From positions 47,607-111,606 of the forward strand of contig JAEWOH010000056.1 of NCBI GenBank assembly GCA_023460955.1: a stretch of 64,000 bases of DNA. The letters are read 5' to 3'. A program made the position numbers and the translations under genes. The DNA is from Bacillota bacterium. Lineage in GTDB: Bacteria; Bacillota; Clostridia; Acetivibrionales; DSM-1351. The first letter of the stretch is position 1. The number at the start of each line of letters is the position of its first letter. The notes beneath the pieces are model-generated. The model saw only the letters and a list, made by a program, of their open reading frames with translations, made no database searches and was not told the DNA's origin. Shown here one piece after another: positions 44,260 to 53,148 of this stretch.

Positions 44260-44341
44260 AATGCTATTTTTAACATCAATAATAATTTACCCTACAAGAT
44301 AAAATATTAAACACAAAAATTTGTTATTAATACTAAATCTG

Positions 44342-44512
44342 TCATAAATTATTGACTTCTTCTTTAAGGTATTGAACAATTAGCTCATCTAACCTGCTAT
44401 TTATCTTCAGCAGTTCAGGCTCATTGTTTATACCTTTCTCGTCAATATATCTGTATAACTGTTCTCTGAGTTCTTGTATCTCTATACTAAGCTTTTTATT
44501 TATTTTAGTCAT
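44342..44512 (-). CDS. Spo0E-like aspartyl-phosphate phosphatase (small gene)
   Basis: 56 aa, found by reading the gap between eno and the XRE regulator. The ATG at 44512 has GGAGG with 6-nt spacing. The sequence forms two helices: EIQELREQLYRYIDEKGI and then INSRLDELIVQYLKEE. The second contains S-R-L-D-x-L-I, the Spo0E family signature (S-x-x-L-D-x-L-I). Such proteins remove phosphate from Spo0A and delay sporulation. It is monocistronic and convergent with nothing; the XRE gene is divergent from it about 200 nt away. Confidence 0.8.
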   Translation of the reverse strand: MTKINKKLSIEIQELREQLYRYIDEKGINNEPELLKINSRLDELIVQYLKEEVNNL

Positions 44513-44713
44513 TAGCATCCTCCAAAAGAAGTCAAAAAATAATAAAAATAGTAGAATAATTTACAAATAATGTATAAAAAGAAAACATTTTCACAATAAT
44601 AAATATTTTAGCGTATAATTCGTTCAAATTCAACACAAATTTAGAATATTTTGTTCGTTTTGTATATAAAAAAAACAGCTACATGATATAGTAATACTCG
44701 GGGGAAAAAATGT

Positions 44714-45070
44714 ATGGGGTTTGGTGACAGGTTAAAAAAGTTAAGAGAGCAAAAAGGTATTACACAGAAGGAACTAGGAAGGATAATAAATATATCCGAC
44801 AGAGTAATCGGGTATTACGAGTCTAATAACAGGTTTCCAAAGGATGAATATATACTAAAAAAACTCGCTGATTTTTTTGAAGTTTCAATAGATTATCTTG
44901 TTGACAGATCCGACAACAACAAGATTGTCAGTCAATTCGTTGCAGAATCCGTATCAGATTACGGTATTATCCTTAGTGATCTTCCCGAAGAGGCGGTTGA
45001 GAAAGTGAAAGAATATGTTGAACTTATGCGTTTAAAATATAGCCATAATATTAATGATTCTGAAAAATAA
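44714..45070 (+). CDS. XRE family transcriptional regulator (HTH_3)
   Basis: 118 aa. An N-terminal helix-turn-helix, FGDRLKKLREQKGITQKELG through ISDRVIGYYESNNRFPKDEY (about 3-50), is followed by KLADFFEVSIDYLVDR (about 56-71). The C-terminal tail is acidic and helical (about 80-115, DLPEEAVEKVKEYVELMRL). It probably represses or senses through its tail. It lies 201 nt from the divergent Spo0E-like gene. A short GGGG region at 44701-44704 is its only candidate ribosome-binding site. Confidence 0.9.
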   Translation: MGFGDRLKKLREQKGITQKELGRIINISDRVIGYYESNNRFPKDEYILKKLADFFEVSIDYLVDRSDNNKIVSQFVAESVSDYGIILSDLPEEAVEKVKEYVELMRLKYSHNINDSEK

Positions 45071-45094
45071 TAGCTCTCAGACTACTGAGAGCTA
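45071..45094 (+). terminator. Terminator of the XRE regulator
   Basis: TAGCTCTCAG (45071-45080) pairs with CTGAGAGCTA (45085-45094), a 10-bp stem with a 4-nt loop, followed by TTATTTTTTATC. Confidence 0.88.
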
Positions 45095-45152
45095 TTATTT
45101 TTTATCAAATAGGTGAGTCATTTTTATGTTACTTTAGTCGTATTTCATGTTT

Positions 45153-45887
45153 TTACCGAATCCGCCTATAATACTGGTTTCTGTATTCCTTTGGCGTTAA
45201 TCCTGTTTCTTTACGGAATATATCTATAAAGTGGCTTTGAGAGGAAAAGGCCAGATATTCTGCGATTTCGCTATAATTATATCCTCCATACTTGAGCATG
45301 CTTTGAGCATACTCAATCTTACGCTTTCGAATATAGGCACTCAAAGTCATCCCGGTTTCCTTTTTAAAAAGCTTTGACAGATAACTTTCATCAGTTTTAA
45401 CTTCTTGGGCCAGCTTCTCTAACGTTATTTTACTATGGAGATTGTCAAAAATATAATCTATGGCCAACACCACTCTTTTAGAGAAAATATTCATTTTCTT
45501 GCTAGCTCTCATCCGATTTGTATAATCTAATACCATTTCATACATTATCCTTTCAATCTGTCCGATCGAATTGCATTTATCAGCCTTCTGTATATATATT
45601 TCGCTTAAGTTATAAGCGGACGCATACTCCAGTCCACCTTCTGTACAGAACCTGCATATCATTGCAGACATAATTATAAAATGATATCTTAGGTTTCTGA
45701 CAGGATCCTCTGATAAAACACCAAAATCATCGTATTCTCCGAGTTTAAGTAACTCTAATCGATCCTTTACTCCATCCACATCTCCATTCTTTACATGCTC
45801 ATAAAAACTCATTTCCATATCATAAGATATGTGTTTATTATTATTCTCCCTTCGTACAAAAAGCTTCTCATTTAGTATATTGTCCAA
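45153..45887 (-). CDS. AraC family transcriptional regulator
   Basis: 244 aa from the TTG at 45887, with GGAGG 5 nt upstream; the frame is open to 45947 without a better start. The C-terminal 100 residues hold two HTH motifs: ITLEKLAQEVKTDESYLSKL and YSEIAEYLAFSSQSHFIDIF, ending ETGLTPKEYRNQYY. The N-terminal 140 residues are helical, like the YesN/AraC group, and may bind a ligand or phosphorelay partner. It is divergent from a secreted Ig-like protein, about 160 nt away, which it may regulate. Confidence 0.9.
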   Translation of the reverse strand: MDNILNEKLFVRRENNNKHISYDMEMSFYEHVKNGDVDGVKDRLELLKLGEYDDFGVLSEDPVRNLRYHFIIMSAMICRFCTEGGLEYASAYNLSEIYIQKADKCNSIGQIERIMYEMVLDYTNRMRASKKMNIFSKRVVLAIDYIFDNLHSKITLEKLAQEVKTDESYLSKLFKKETGMTLSAYIRKRKIEYAQSMLKYGGYNYSEIAEYLAFSSQSHFIDIFRKETGLTPKEYRNQYYRRIR

Positions 45888-46049
45888 ATCAACCTCCGAA
45901 ATTATTAATAACCAAATCCTTAAACATAATTTTGCTATAAAAACCATATTTTTTATATAATTATACCAAATTTATCAATATAATTGACATAATATGATAT
46001 ATTTTTAAAAAAATATGCAGTAATTAAATTCAATTGGAGGAAGTAAATT

Positions 46050-47270
46050 ATGAAACAAACAGCAACAAACAGATTATTAAAAGTTATAGTATGCATCATT
46101 CTAGTAGCATCATTAATGCTACCTGCGGGGCTTTTAATGAATTCAGCCGAGGCTGCTGCAAAACCATCAATACCATCAAAAATCACTATTGGAACGGGCA
46201 GTACAATAACAAACTTCGATTATTATGAAAAAGACCAGAAATTTTCAATTCGTGTGTCTGACCCTACCAAGAAAGCAACCTATACCTTTACGTCAAGCAA
46301 TACAAAAGTGGTTGCAGTAAAAGCCAATGGCGCCGAAGCATATTTGACAGGACTAAAAGCTGGAACCGCAACTATAACCTGTACTCAAAAGTTGAACGGA
46401 AAATCAACTAAAGTTGGAACCTGCGCTGTCACAGTAAAAAATGCCACTGTTAGCCAGGATTCAATACCCACTTTACCATTAGGCAATGGATCTCTAGAAC
46501 CTATTTATTTCACAAACCGTAACCATGATGGAACATATACCTACACCTCAAACAGCAAGAATTTTACCATTAAAGAAACCATAAGTACTTTTGATGGTAT
46601 GTGCTTCATAAAACAGAGTTTTACTGCAACTGCAGCAGGTACTTATACCATAACAGTCAAAGAAACGTACAACAAGGTTACCAGAACAGTTGGTACACTG
46701 AAATATACAGTAAAAAAAGCAACTGTTGTTCCTAATAGTGACATTGATTTAGGCTCAGATATATGGGTATTTGAGTTAATACAAAACTTCAGATCTGACG
46801 TAAACTATTACTTGGACTATGATAAAAATATAGTTGATATTACAAAAAAAGGTGAGGAGTATTACTTAGCTGGCAAAGGAGTTGGCACAACAGAAGTAAA
46901 CATTTATGAAAATACAAATACTGCTGACAAGAGTAAATTTATTGGTACCTGTAAAGTATCAGTAAAAGAGGTTGTATTGGAGGAGCTGGACATTGATTTT
47001 GATGATACTGAAGCAACTGTAGGTGATGATCCAGTTGAACTGTATATATACAAAACACCTGAGAATGCCCCAGGCACTATAACCGTAACATCATCAAACA
47101 CTAAAGTTGCAACCGTAAGTAACCCTGATGAAGAAGGCCTTTGTATTATTGAACCTGTAGGTGCCGGCACCACAACAATCACCATCACATGCGGCAATAT
47201 AACCAAAACACAGGAATTTACCGTATACAGTGCAGATGAAGACGATGATTATTATGATGACGAAGAATAA
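46050..47270 (+). CDS. Secreted protein with repeated bacterial Ig-like domains
   Basis: 406 aa. The signal peptide (about 1-36) has a hydrophobic core and ends near NSAEAAAK. Four repeat units of about 85-95 residues follow (about 38-130, 135-222, 226-312, 313-402). They share YTFTSSNTKVVAV, GLKAGTATITCTQ, TAAGTYTITVKET, GVGTTEVNIYE and SSNTKVATVSN, the BIG2-like fold. The end is very acidic (SADEDDDYYDDEE), which may bind Ca2+. There is no LPXTG, dockerin or SLH domain, so it is probably released or held by charge. GGAGG precedes the ATG. Confidence 0.8.
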   Translation: MKQTATNRLLKVIVCIILVASLMLPAGLLMNSAEAAAKPSIPSKITIGTGSTITNFDYYEKDQKFSIRVSDPTKKATYTFTSSNTKVVAVKANGAEAYLTGLKAGTATITCTQKLNGKSTKVGTCAVTVKNATVSQDSIPTLPLGNGSLEPIYFTNRNHDGTYTYTSNSKNFTIKETISTFDGMCFIKQSFTATAAGTYTITVKETYNKVTRTVGTLKYTVKKATVVPNSDIDLGSDIWVFELIQNFRSDVNYYLDYDKNIVDITKKGEEYYLAGKGVGTTEVNIYENTNTADKSKFIGTCKVSVKEVVLEELDIDFDDTEATVGDDPVELYIYKTPENAPGTITVTSSNTKVATVSNPDEEGLCIIEPVGAGTTTITITCGNITKTQEFTVYSADEDDDYYDDEE

Positions 47271-47281
47271 CCGATAATTAT

Positions 47282-47310
47282 TAAGCCCTACCTAATAAAG
47301 GTAGGGCTTA
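47282..47310. terminator. Bidirectional terminator between the Ig-like gene and gpmI
   Basis: A perfect 12-bp stem (47282-47293 and 47299-47310) with a 5-nt loop; T-run on the plus side and T-rich on the minus side. It serves both convergent genes. Confidence 0.88.
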
Positions 47311-47322
47311 TATTTTTTGTTC

Positions 47323-48858
47323 TTATTTCACAAGTAAAGATTCACCTGTCATTTCTGCAGGCTTTTTCTCTCCCATAATATCAAGGATAGTAGGTGTGAG
47401 GTCAGCAAGCTTTCCTTCCTTGAGCCTCGCATCTCCCAAACCGATACCGATTAAAGGTACCACATAAGTAGTGTGGGCTGTAAAAGCTCCGCCGTTATCA
47501 TAATCAATCATCTGTTCAGCATTTCCATGGTCAGCAGTAACAAGTACTATTCCATTCTGTGCTGTTACAGCGTCAACTACTTTACCAAGGCAGGTATCTA
47601 CGGCTTCAACAGCTGTTTTTGCAGCATTAAAATCTCCTGTGTGACCAACCATGTCACAGTTTGCAAAGTTGAGAATTATTACATCATACTGCTTTGAATT
47701 TATTCTCTTAACACATTCGTCAGCAACTTCATAGGCGCTCATCTCAGGTTTCATATCATAAGTAGCAACCTTAGGTGAAGGGATCAGGGCTCTATCCTCT
47801 CCTTCATACTGAGTTTCAACTCCACCATTGAAGAAGAAGGTAACATGAGCATACTTTTCAGTCTCAGCTATTCTCAATTGTCTGTAACCCAATTTACTTA
47901 TATATTCACCGAAGGTGTTATCAAGAGTCTGAGGCTTAAAGGCAACCACTACGTTTGGCATTGTTTTATCATATTGAGTCATGCAAACATAGAATAGCGG
48001 GAAGAAGCCGTTTGCTCTTTCAAAACCTTTAAATTCCGGGTCAACAAAAGTTCTGGTTATTTCTCTTGCTCTGTCTGGTCTGAAGTTGAAGAAAATAACA
48101 GAATCATTGGCTGCTATTGTAGCAACTGGCTTGCCATTTTCAACTATAGCTGTAGGCTTAACAAATTCATCAAATTCCTTTTTTGCAAAGGAATTTTCAA
48201 CAGCCTCCTCTGCTGAAGCGGCAGTCAAGCCTTTTCCCATTACCATTACTTCATACGCCTGCTGAACTCTGTCCCAACGATTATCTCTGTCCATTGAGTA
48301 ATATCTTCCCATAACAGAGGCAATCTTGCCGACTCCGATTTCTGATATTTTAGCTTCCAACTCTTTTACATATACCTTGGAACTATCCGGGGGAACATCT
48401 CTTCCATCAAAGAAGCAGTGAATGAAAACGTCCTTCATGCCATTTCTCTTTGCCAGTTCAAGCAAACCGTACAAGTGAGTATTATGGCTGTGAACTCCGC
48501 CGTCTGACAAAAGACCGAATAAATGGAGCTTGGAATTATTTTTCTTACAGTTTTCAATTGCCTTCAGGAATTCATCCTTTTCGAAGAAATCTCCGTCTTT
48601 AATTGACTTTGTGATTCTTGTTAACTCCTGATAAACTATTCTGCCTGCGCCGATATTTGTGTGACCAACCTCCGAATTTCCCATCTGTCCTTCGGGAAGA
48701 CCTACATCCATACCGCTGGTATGAACTATTGTATTTGGGCAGGTAGCCAGATATTTATCAATATTAGGTTTATTTGCCGCAGCAATTGCATTTCCATCTT
48801 TTCTTGGGTTGTTACCAAAACCATCAAGAATTACGAGCGTTACTAATTTTTTTCCCAT
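47323..48858 (-). CDS. gpmI: 2,3-bisphosphoglycerate-independent phosphoglycerate mutase
   Basis: 511 aa. VTLVILDGFGNNPRKDGNAI (Asp metal ligand), GLPEGQMGNSEVGHTNIG (Ser nucleophile about 62), FIHCFFDGRDVPPDSS and LVTADHGNAEQM with the later metal ligands fit GpmI of the alkaline phosphatase superfamily. It interconverts 3- and 2-phosphoglycerate. It follows pgk-tpi by about 260 nt, separated by hairpins, and forms a glycolytic group with eno elsewhere in the window. Confidence 0.97.
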   Translation of the reverse strand: MGKKLVTLVILDGFGNNPRKDGNAIAAANKPNIDKYLATCPNTIVHTSGMDVGLPEGQMGNSEVGHTNIGAGRIVYQELTRITKSIKDGDFFEKDEFLKAIENCKKNNSKLHLFGLLSDGGVHSHNTHLYGLLELAKRNGMKDVFIHCFFDGRDVPPDSSKVYVKELEAKISEIGVGKIASVMGRYYSMDRDNRWDRVQQAYEVMVMGKGLTAASAEEAVENSFAKKEFDEFVKPTAIVENGKPVATIAANDSVIFFNFRPDRAREITRTFVDPEFKGFERANGFFPLFYVCMTQYDKTMPNVVVAFKPQTLDNTFGEYISKLGYRQLRIAETEKYAHVTFFFNGGVETQYEGEDRALIPSPKVATYDMKPEMSAYEVADECVKRINSKQYDVIILNFANCDMVGHTGDFNAAKTAVEAVDTCLGKVVDAVTAQNGIVLVTADHGNAEQMIDYDNGGAFTAHTTYVVPLIGIGLGDARLKEGKLADLTPTILDIMGEKKPAEMTGESLLVK

Positions 48859-48975
48859 ATAATCTTCTCCCTTATAACTTACGGTTTACTATATTTTTAT
48901 ATGATAAGCTTTTTTACATTCATCACACAATATAATTTCCACACTATAGCTTGTGACAAACAAATGCAAGGATAA

Positions 48976-49023
48976 AAGTTGTAAGATTACAACTTGACCC
49001 CCCAGCACTTACCGGAGGGTCAA
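48976..49023 (-). terminator. Double hairpin between pgk-tpi and gpmI
   Basis: Arms 48994-49003 and 49014-49023 form a 10-bp GC-rich stem with one wobble. Just after it on the minus strand, 48987-48995 pairs with 48976-48984 (9 bp, 2-nt loop) and T-rich sequence follows. The two overlap by two bases, so they may compete. Confidence 0.6.
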
Positions 49024-49119
49024 ATAACATATTCAATAATACACTAAATCAATTCGGTTTGTATATAGCAAATGTGTTCAAGTATCGCAAATTGACCTGT
49101 CTGTAATTTTTATTAATTC

Positions 49120-51060
49120 CTAAGCATTAGCAATTACAGTAAACTCGTCAACCTTGAGGCTTGCTCCACCAACAAGTCCGCCATCAATATCAGACATTGC
49201 GAACAATTCAGCAGCATTCTTTGCATTTACACTTCCGCCATACTGAATTCTAACCTGTTCTGCAACTTCTTCACCGTAGAGTTCGCAAACCAGCTGTCTG
49301 ATTATTGTGCAAACTTCATTTGCCTGTTCATTGGTAGCAGTTTTGCCTGTTCCGATAGCCCAGATTGGTTCGTAAGCTATAACAGACTTCATAACCTGTT
49401 CAGGAGTTAAGCCAAGTAATGCTACTTTAATCTGATATCTTACATGGTCTGCAGTAACTCCCTGCTCTCTCTGAGTAAGTGTTTCACCGCAGCAGATTAT
49501 TGGAGTCATACCATATTTAAATATTGCGTGTGCCTTTTTGTTAATCATTTCGTTTGTTTCACCGAAATATTCTCTTCTTTCTGAGTGTCCGATTATAACA
49601 TAATCAACACCGAGATCAGCCAGCATTGGTCCGGAAACTTCGCCAGTAAAAGCGCCCTTTTCTTCCCAGTGCATATTCTGAGCAGCAACCTTAATGTTTG
49701 TACCCTTTACGGCATCGATAACACCAGGGAGGCAAACAAATGGAACACCTACAACAACTTCATTAGAAGCGTCGGCTACACTTGCTTTTAATTCATTAAC
49801 GAAAGCAACAGCTTCCTTTGGAGTCTTGTTCATCTTCCAGTTTCCTGCTGCTATTGTCTTTCTTGGATTCTTATCCAAAAGAACTGCTATACCGGGAAGA
49901 ACCTTTCCTTCAAGGAATTCCAGAGAAGCTCCGCCGCCTGTTGATATATGAGTAATCTTATCTGCAAAACCGAGTTGTTCAACTGCTGCAGCTGAGTCAC
50001 CACCACCAACTATTGAAAGAGCACCTGATTCGGCAACTGCTTTAGCAATCTCTTTTGTTCCTGTAGCGAAATTCGGGAATTCAAATACTCCCATAGGTCC
50101 GTTCCAGATAACTGTCTTTGCCTTCCTTATTTCCTTTGAGAATTTCTCTATTGTAAGTGATCCGATATCCATACCCATCCATCCGTCAGGCATAGCATCT
50201 GAAGGAACATATTTTATTTCAGTATCATTCTTGAATTCCTGCGCAACCATGCTGCCTATTGGAAGCATTAAGTTAACTCCCTTAGCCTCAGCTTTAGCCA
50301 TCAGAGTCTTTGCAAGCTCAATCTTGTCATCTTCACAGATTGAATTTCCAATGTGATAGCCTTTTGCCTTTAAGAAGGTGTAAGCCATACCACCACCGAT
50401 TATTAATGTATCAACCTTATCGATCAGGTTTTCAATAACTGCGATCTTATCAGATACCTTAGCGCCACCTAATATAGCAACAAAAGGTCTTGCAGGGTTT
50501 GCAAGCGCTTTACCCATGAATTCAATTTCTTTCTTGATGAGGAAACCGGAAACAGCAGGCAAATAATCAGCAAGTCCTGCAGTTGAAGCATGAGCTCTAT
50601 GAGCAGTACCAAAGGCATCATTTACGAATATTTCAGCCAGACTTGCAAGTTCCTTAACAAAACCAGGCTCATTCTTTGTTTCTTCCTTATGGAATCTTAC
50701 ATTTTCAAGCATAAGCACTTCACCGTTCTTTAGTGCAGCAGCCTTTGCTTTCGCATCTTCACCGATAACATCCTTAGCCATAATAACTTCCTTACCAAGA
50801 AGTTCACCTAATCTTACGGCAGTAGGCTTCATGCTGTATTTGTCTTCAAAGCCTTCCTTTGGTCTGCCCAGGTGAGAAACCAATATTGTCTTTGCACCCT
50901 TTTCTACAAGATACTTAATAGTAGGAAGAGCACCAACAATTCTCTTATCATCGGTAATATTTCTGTCTGCATCCAATGGAACGTTAAAATCTACTCTTAC
51001 AATAACTTTCTTTCCAGCCACATCGATATCTTCGATGGTCTTCTTATTCATCATACCCAT
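49120..51060 (-). CDS. pgk-tpi: Bifunctional phosphoglycerate kinase / triosephosphate isomerase fusion
   Basis: 646 aa in one uninterrupted frame. Residues 1-395 are PGK: VIVRVDFNVPLDADRNITDD (about 19-38), SHLGRPKEG, ILGGAKVSDKI and VGGGDSAAAVEQLG with the nucleotide loop. Residues about 398-646 are TPI: TIAAGNWKMNKTP (Lys), VIIGHSERREYFGET (His), AYEPIWAIGTGKTA (Glu) and QYGGSVNAKNAAELF. The join is LLDKNPRKTIAAGNWKM with no spacer. PGK makes ATP from 1,3-bisphosphoglycerate; TPI interconverts the triose phosphates. The fusion is known in Thermotoga and some other bacteria. AGGAG precedes the ATG. Confidence 0.97.
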   Translation of the reverse strand: MGMMNKKTIEDIDVAGKKVIVRVDFNVPLDADRNITDDKRIVGALPTIKYLVEKGAKTILVSHLGRPKEGFEDKYSMKPTAVRLGELLGKEVIMAKDVIGEDAKAKAAALKNGEVLMLENVRFHKEETKNEPGFVKELASLAEIFVNDAFGTAHRAHASTAGLADYLPAVSGFLIKKEIEFMGKALANPARPFVAILGGAKVSDKIAVIENLIDKVDTLIIGGGMAYTFLKAKGYHIGNSICEDDKIELAKTLMAKAEAKGVNLMLPIGSMVAQEFKNDTEIKYVPSDAMPDGWMGMDIGSLTIEKFSKEIRKAKTVIWNGPMGVFEFPNFATGTKEIAKAVAESGALSIVGGGDSAAAVEQLGFADKITHISTGGGASLEFLEGKVLPGIAVLLDKNPRKTIAAGNWKMNKTPKEAVAFVNELKASVADASNEVVVGVPFVCLPGVIDAVKGTNIKVAAQNMHWEEKGAFTGEVSGPMLADLGVDYVIIGHSERREYFGETNEMINKKAHAIFKYGMTPIICCGETLTQREQGVTADHVRYQIKVALLGLTPEQVMKSVIAYEPIWAIGTGKTATNEQANEVCTIIRQLVCELYGEEVAEQVRIQYGGSVNAKNAAELFAMSDIDGGLVGGASLKVDEFTVIANA

Positions 51061-51415
51061 ATGTTCACACTCCTATATATTTTTGATAACTGAGTCAAAA
51101 TTTGTGGAAAATCCGCTATGTCTGCTCTTTTACATACTATGTATGTTATCCAAATTTCCCAAGAATAATTACAACTTTGCTATATGGTTCTTTTGAAGTA
51201 TAACAAATATGTTATCAGATTCTTTTTTAAATAGCCAAAGTAATTTTACAACTTTTTCTCTGTTATTTCAATAGATTTGTTAGTATTTTAACAGAAGTTG
51301 GTGTCACCACCCTGACATCTGTTCAGCAACAACAACTTATTTTTTAAACCATGACATTTTATGTAATATTTGTTAAACTAAAATAGTATTTTACCTCAAT
51401 GAACAGGAGTTTTAT
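51061..51415. other. Divergent intergenic region with promoter for pgk-tpi
   Basis: 355 nt between pgk-tpi (-) and a pentapeptide gene (+). On the minus strand TTGTTA (51201-51206) and TATAGC (51179-51184), 16 nt apart, are a plausible promoter with a leader of about 110 nt. A small GC-rich dyad lies near 51296-51325. I see no ORF or riboswitch and no clear CggR operator. Confidence 0.4.
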
Positions 51416-52060
51416 ATGTTAATACAAAAACCTAAAATACCAAAGGATATTACATTATCATCAGATTTCTGCAGAATAGTTAGCGAGCAGTTGGAAGCAG
51501 GCTTTGATATAGAAAGCTTTCACTTTAAGGGTGATACCATTTATACCCCTGCAGCTGCAACTCTTATCTTCTATCATTGTATCTTTGAAAAATGTAACTT
51601 CAAAAAGAGTAAATGTAATTATATCTTTGAAAATGTTGTTTTTAAAGATTGTGACCTGACAAATATGGACTTTGCTTCAGCCAGCTTCATCAGTGTCGAG
51701 TTTATTAATTGCAACATGACAGGTATAAATATGACTAAAGCTAAGCTGTACGATGTTGCAATAAGCGATTGCAGTTTGAGATACGCCATATTTTCCAATG
51801 CGGAGTTTATCAGAGTTACACTCTGCAGGTCAAATCTTTCAAACAGCTATATATGGGAAGCTGTTCAAAAAGATTTGACCTTTGAAGAATGTAATCTTAC
51901 TTCAGCAGAATTGGCAGGAACCATGCTTAAAGGTATAGATTTAACCTCTTGTGATATTGACGGTCTGCTTCTGAGAGGCCCCGAACTAAAGGGTGTTATT
52001 GTTAACGAATATCAAGCCCTGGGCTTGTCTAAATTGCTTGGGATAATAATAAAGGAATAA
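51416..52060 (+). CDS. Pentapeptide repeat protein
   Basis: 214 aa. The centre (about 50-190) is a run of A(D/N)LXX-type pentapeptides with many Cys: CIFEKCNFKKSKCNYIFENV, FKDCDLTNMDFASASF, FINCNMTGINMTKAKLYD and so on. These form a quadrilateral beta-helix. The function of such proteins is varied, from gyrase protection to scaffolding. The short N-terminal region (1-45) is not part of the repeat. CAGGAG precedes the ATG. It is convergent with the CPBP gene. Confidence 0.87.
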   Translation: MLIQKPKIPKDITLSSDFCRIVSEQLEAGFDIESFHFKGDTIYTPAAATLIFYHCIFEKCNFKKSKCNYIFENVVFKDCDLTNMDFASASFISVEFINCNMTGINMTKAKLYDVAISDCSLRYAIFSNAEFIRVTLCRSNLSNSYIWEAVQKDLTFEECNLTSAELAGTMLKGIDLTSCDIDGLLLRGPELKGVIVNEYQALGLSKLLGIIIKE

Positions 52061-52080
52061 ACAAAGCACCAGCTGCTTAA

Positions 52081-53067
52081 TTATTCTTCATTGCTAAGAC
52101 CGTTTTTACTTTCAGCAATCTTAAGATTTCCTTTCCAGAAAACAGTGATTGCAATTGATATTACAAGTACTGCAGTGACGGCGAGGCCACCTTCAAGTCC
52201 AAAGTTTCCGCCGTTGATCAAATCGTTCCCTTCAGTAGATACAAAGGAAAAAACCGTTGCGTCAATAGTTTTCCCGCTTACTGCAATTCCAAAAACATTC
52301 CCCTGAACAAAATTCCACATTGTGTGTATTGCTGCAACACCCCATATATTACCTGTGCGAAGCATATACAATGAAGCGAAAATACCGAATAACGTAAGAT
52401 TTATTATGGGTAGAAATGAAATACCATGGTTTGCAAGATGAAGACATGCAAATAAAATTGAATTGAGTAGGACACCCATAAGCACTGTTTTTTTCGCTGC
52501 AACTGACACCATGAAGTAGCCTCTTAATATAACCTCCTCACTCATACCCTGAAGAAGGAAGCCCAGAAAAAAGAGAGCTATAATTACTATGCCGCCGCTC
52601 ATCACAATACCCTTAAATTCAAGAGCACCTGTAACCCAGCACAACAGTACACTTCCACCAAACATCAATGCACCGATCAGTAAACCGGAAAAATAATTAA
52701 TTCCTGCTTTTTTCCTTGTAAACCCCATGGAATACAAGCTTCTTTTTTCAATAAATTTACAATAAATAATTGCAAGAACAGTGGCAATGGCTGTACAGAA
52801 CAGTGTAAGCAGGCTCATGAAATTACTGTTCATCAATTCATTAGCATAAGCCTGGCTGTTCGCTGGATTGGCCAGGTCGGTCCGTCCACCGGTAATATCT
52901 GTAATTGTCTTAACAAATGTGACAATTATTACAGGTAAACTTGCCGCAATCTGTGTTACTATAAAGACCAAAGCAAATATCAGCACCTGAAAAATTACTC
53001 TCGGTCTGAAATGCGCTTTCTCAGCCTCAATTACAAATGACGGCTTTTCTTTTAATAATTCCAGCAT
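52081..53067 (-). CDS. CPBP family intramembrane metalloprotease
   Basis: 328 aa, about eight membrane helices. The protease motifs are EEVILRGYFM (about 177-186, Glu-Glu and Arg), FACLHLANHG (about 206-215, His) and HTMWNFVQG (about 248-256, His and Asn), the full Abi/CAAX type II set. It probably cleaves a membrane-bound protein or peptide. It lies about 80 nt after the SecA2-like gene, with GGAGG before the ATG, and may share its transcript. Confidence 0.9.
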   Translation of the reverse strand: MLELLKEKPSFVIEAEKAHFRPRVIFQVLIFALVFIVTQIAASLPVIIVTFVKTITDITGGRTDLANPANSQAYANELMNSNFMSLLTLFCTAIATVLAIIYCKFIEKRSLYSMGFTRKKAGINYFSGLLIGALMFGGSVLLCWVTGALEFKGIVMSGGIVIIALFFLGFLLQGMSEEVILRGYFMVSVAAKKTVLMGVLLNSILFACLHLANHGISFLPIINLTLFGIFASLYMLRTGNIWGVAAIHTMWNFVQGNVFGIAVSGKTIDATVFSFVSTEGNDLINGGNFGLEGGLAVTAVLVISIAITVFWKGNLKIAESKNGLSNEE

Positions 53068-53148
53068 GCAAATCCTCCAATTTAAGTTAATTTAATTTAT
53101 TTGCATATTTCCACTTTAACCTAAGTAGTTCTATAAACCTGTCACATT

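Noticed and set aside
51296..51325. Dyad upstream of pgk-tpi as a regulator site
   Set aside because: The arms are short and imperfect and match no operator I know.
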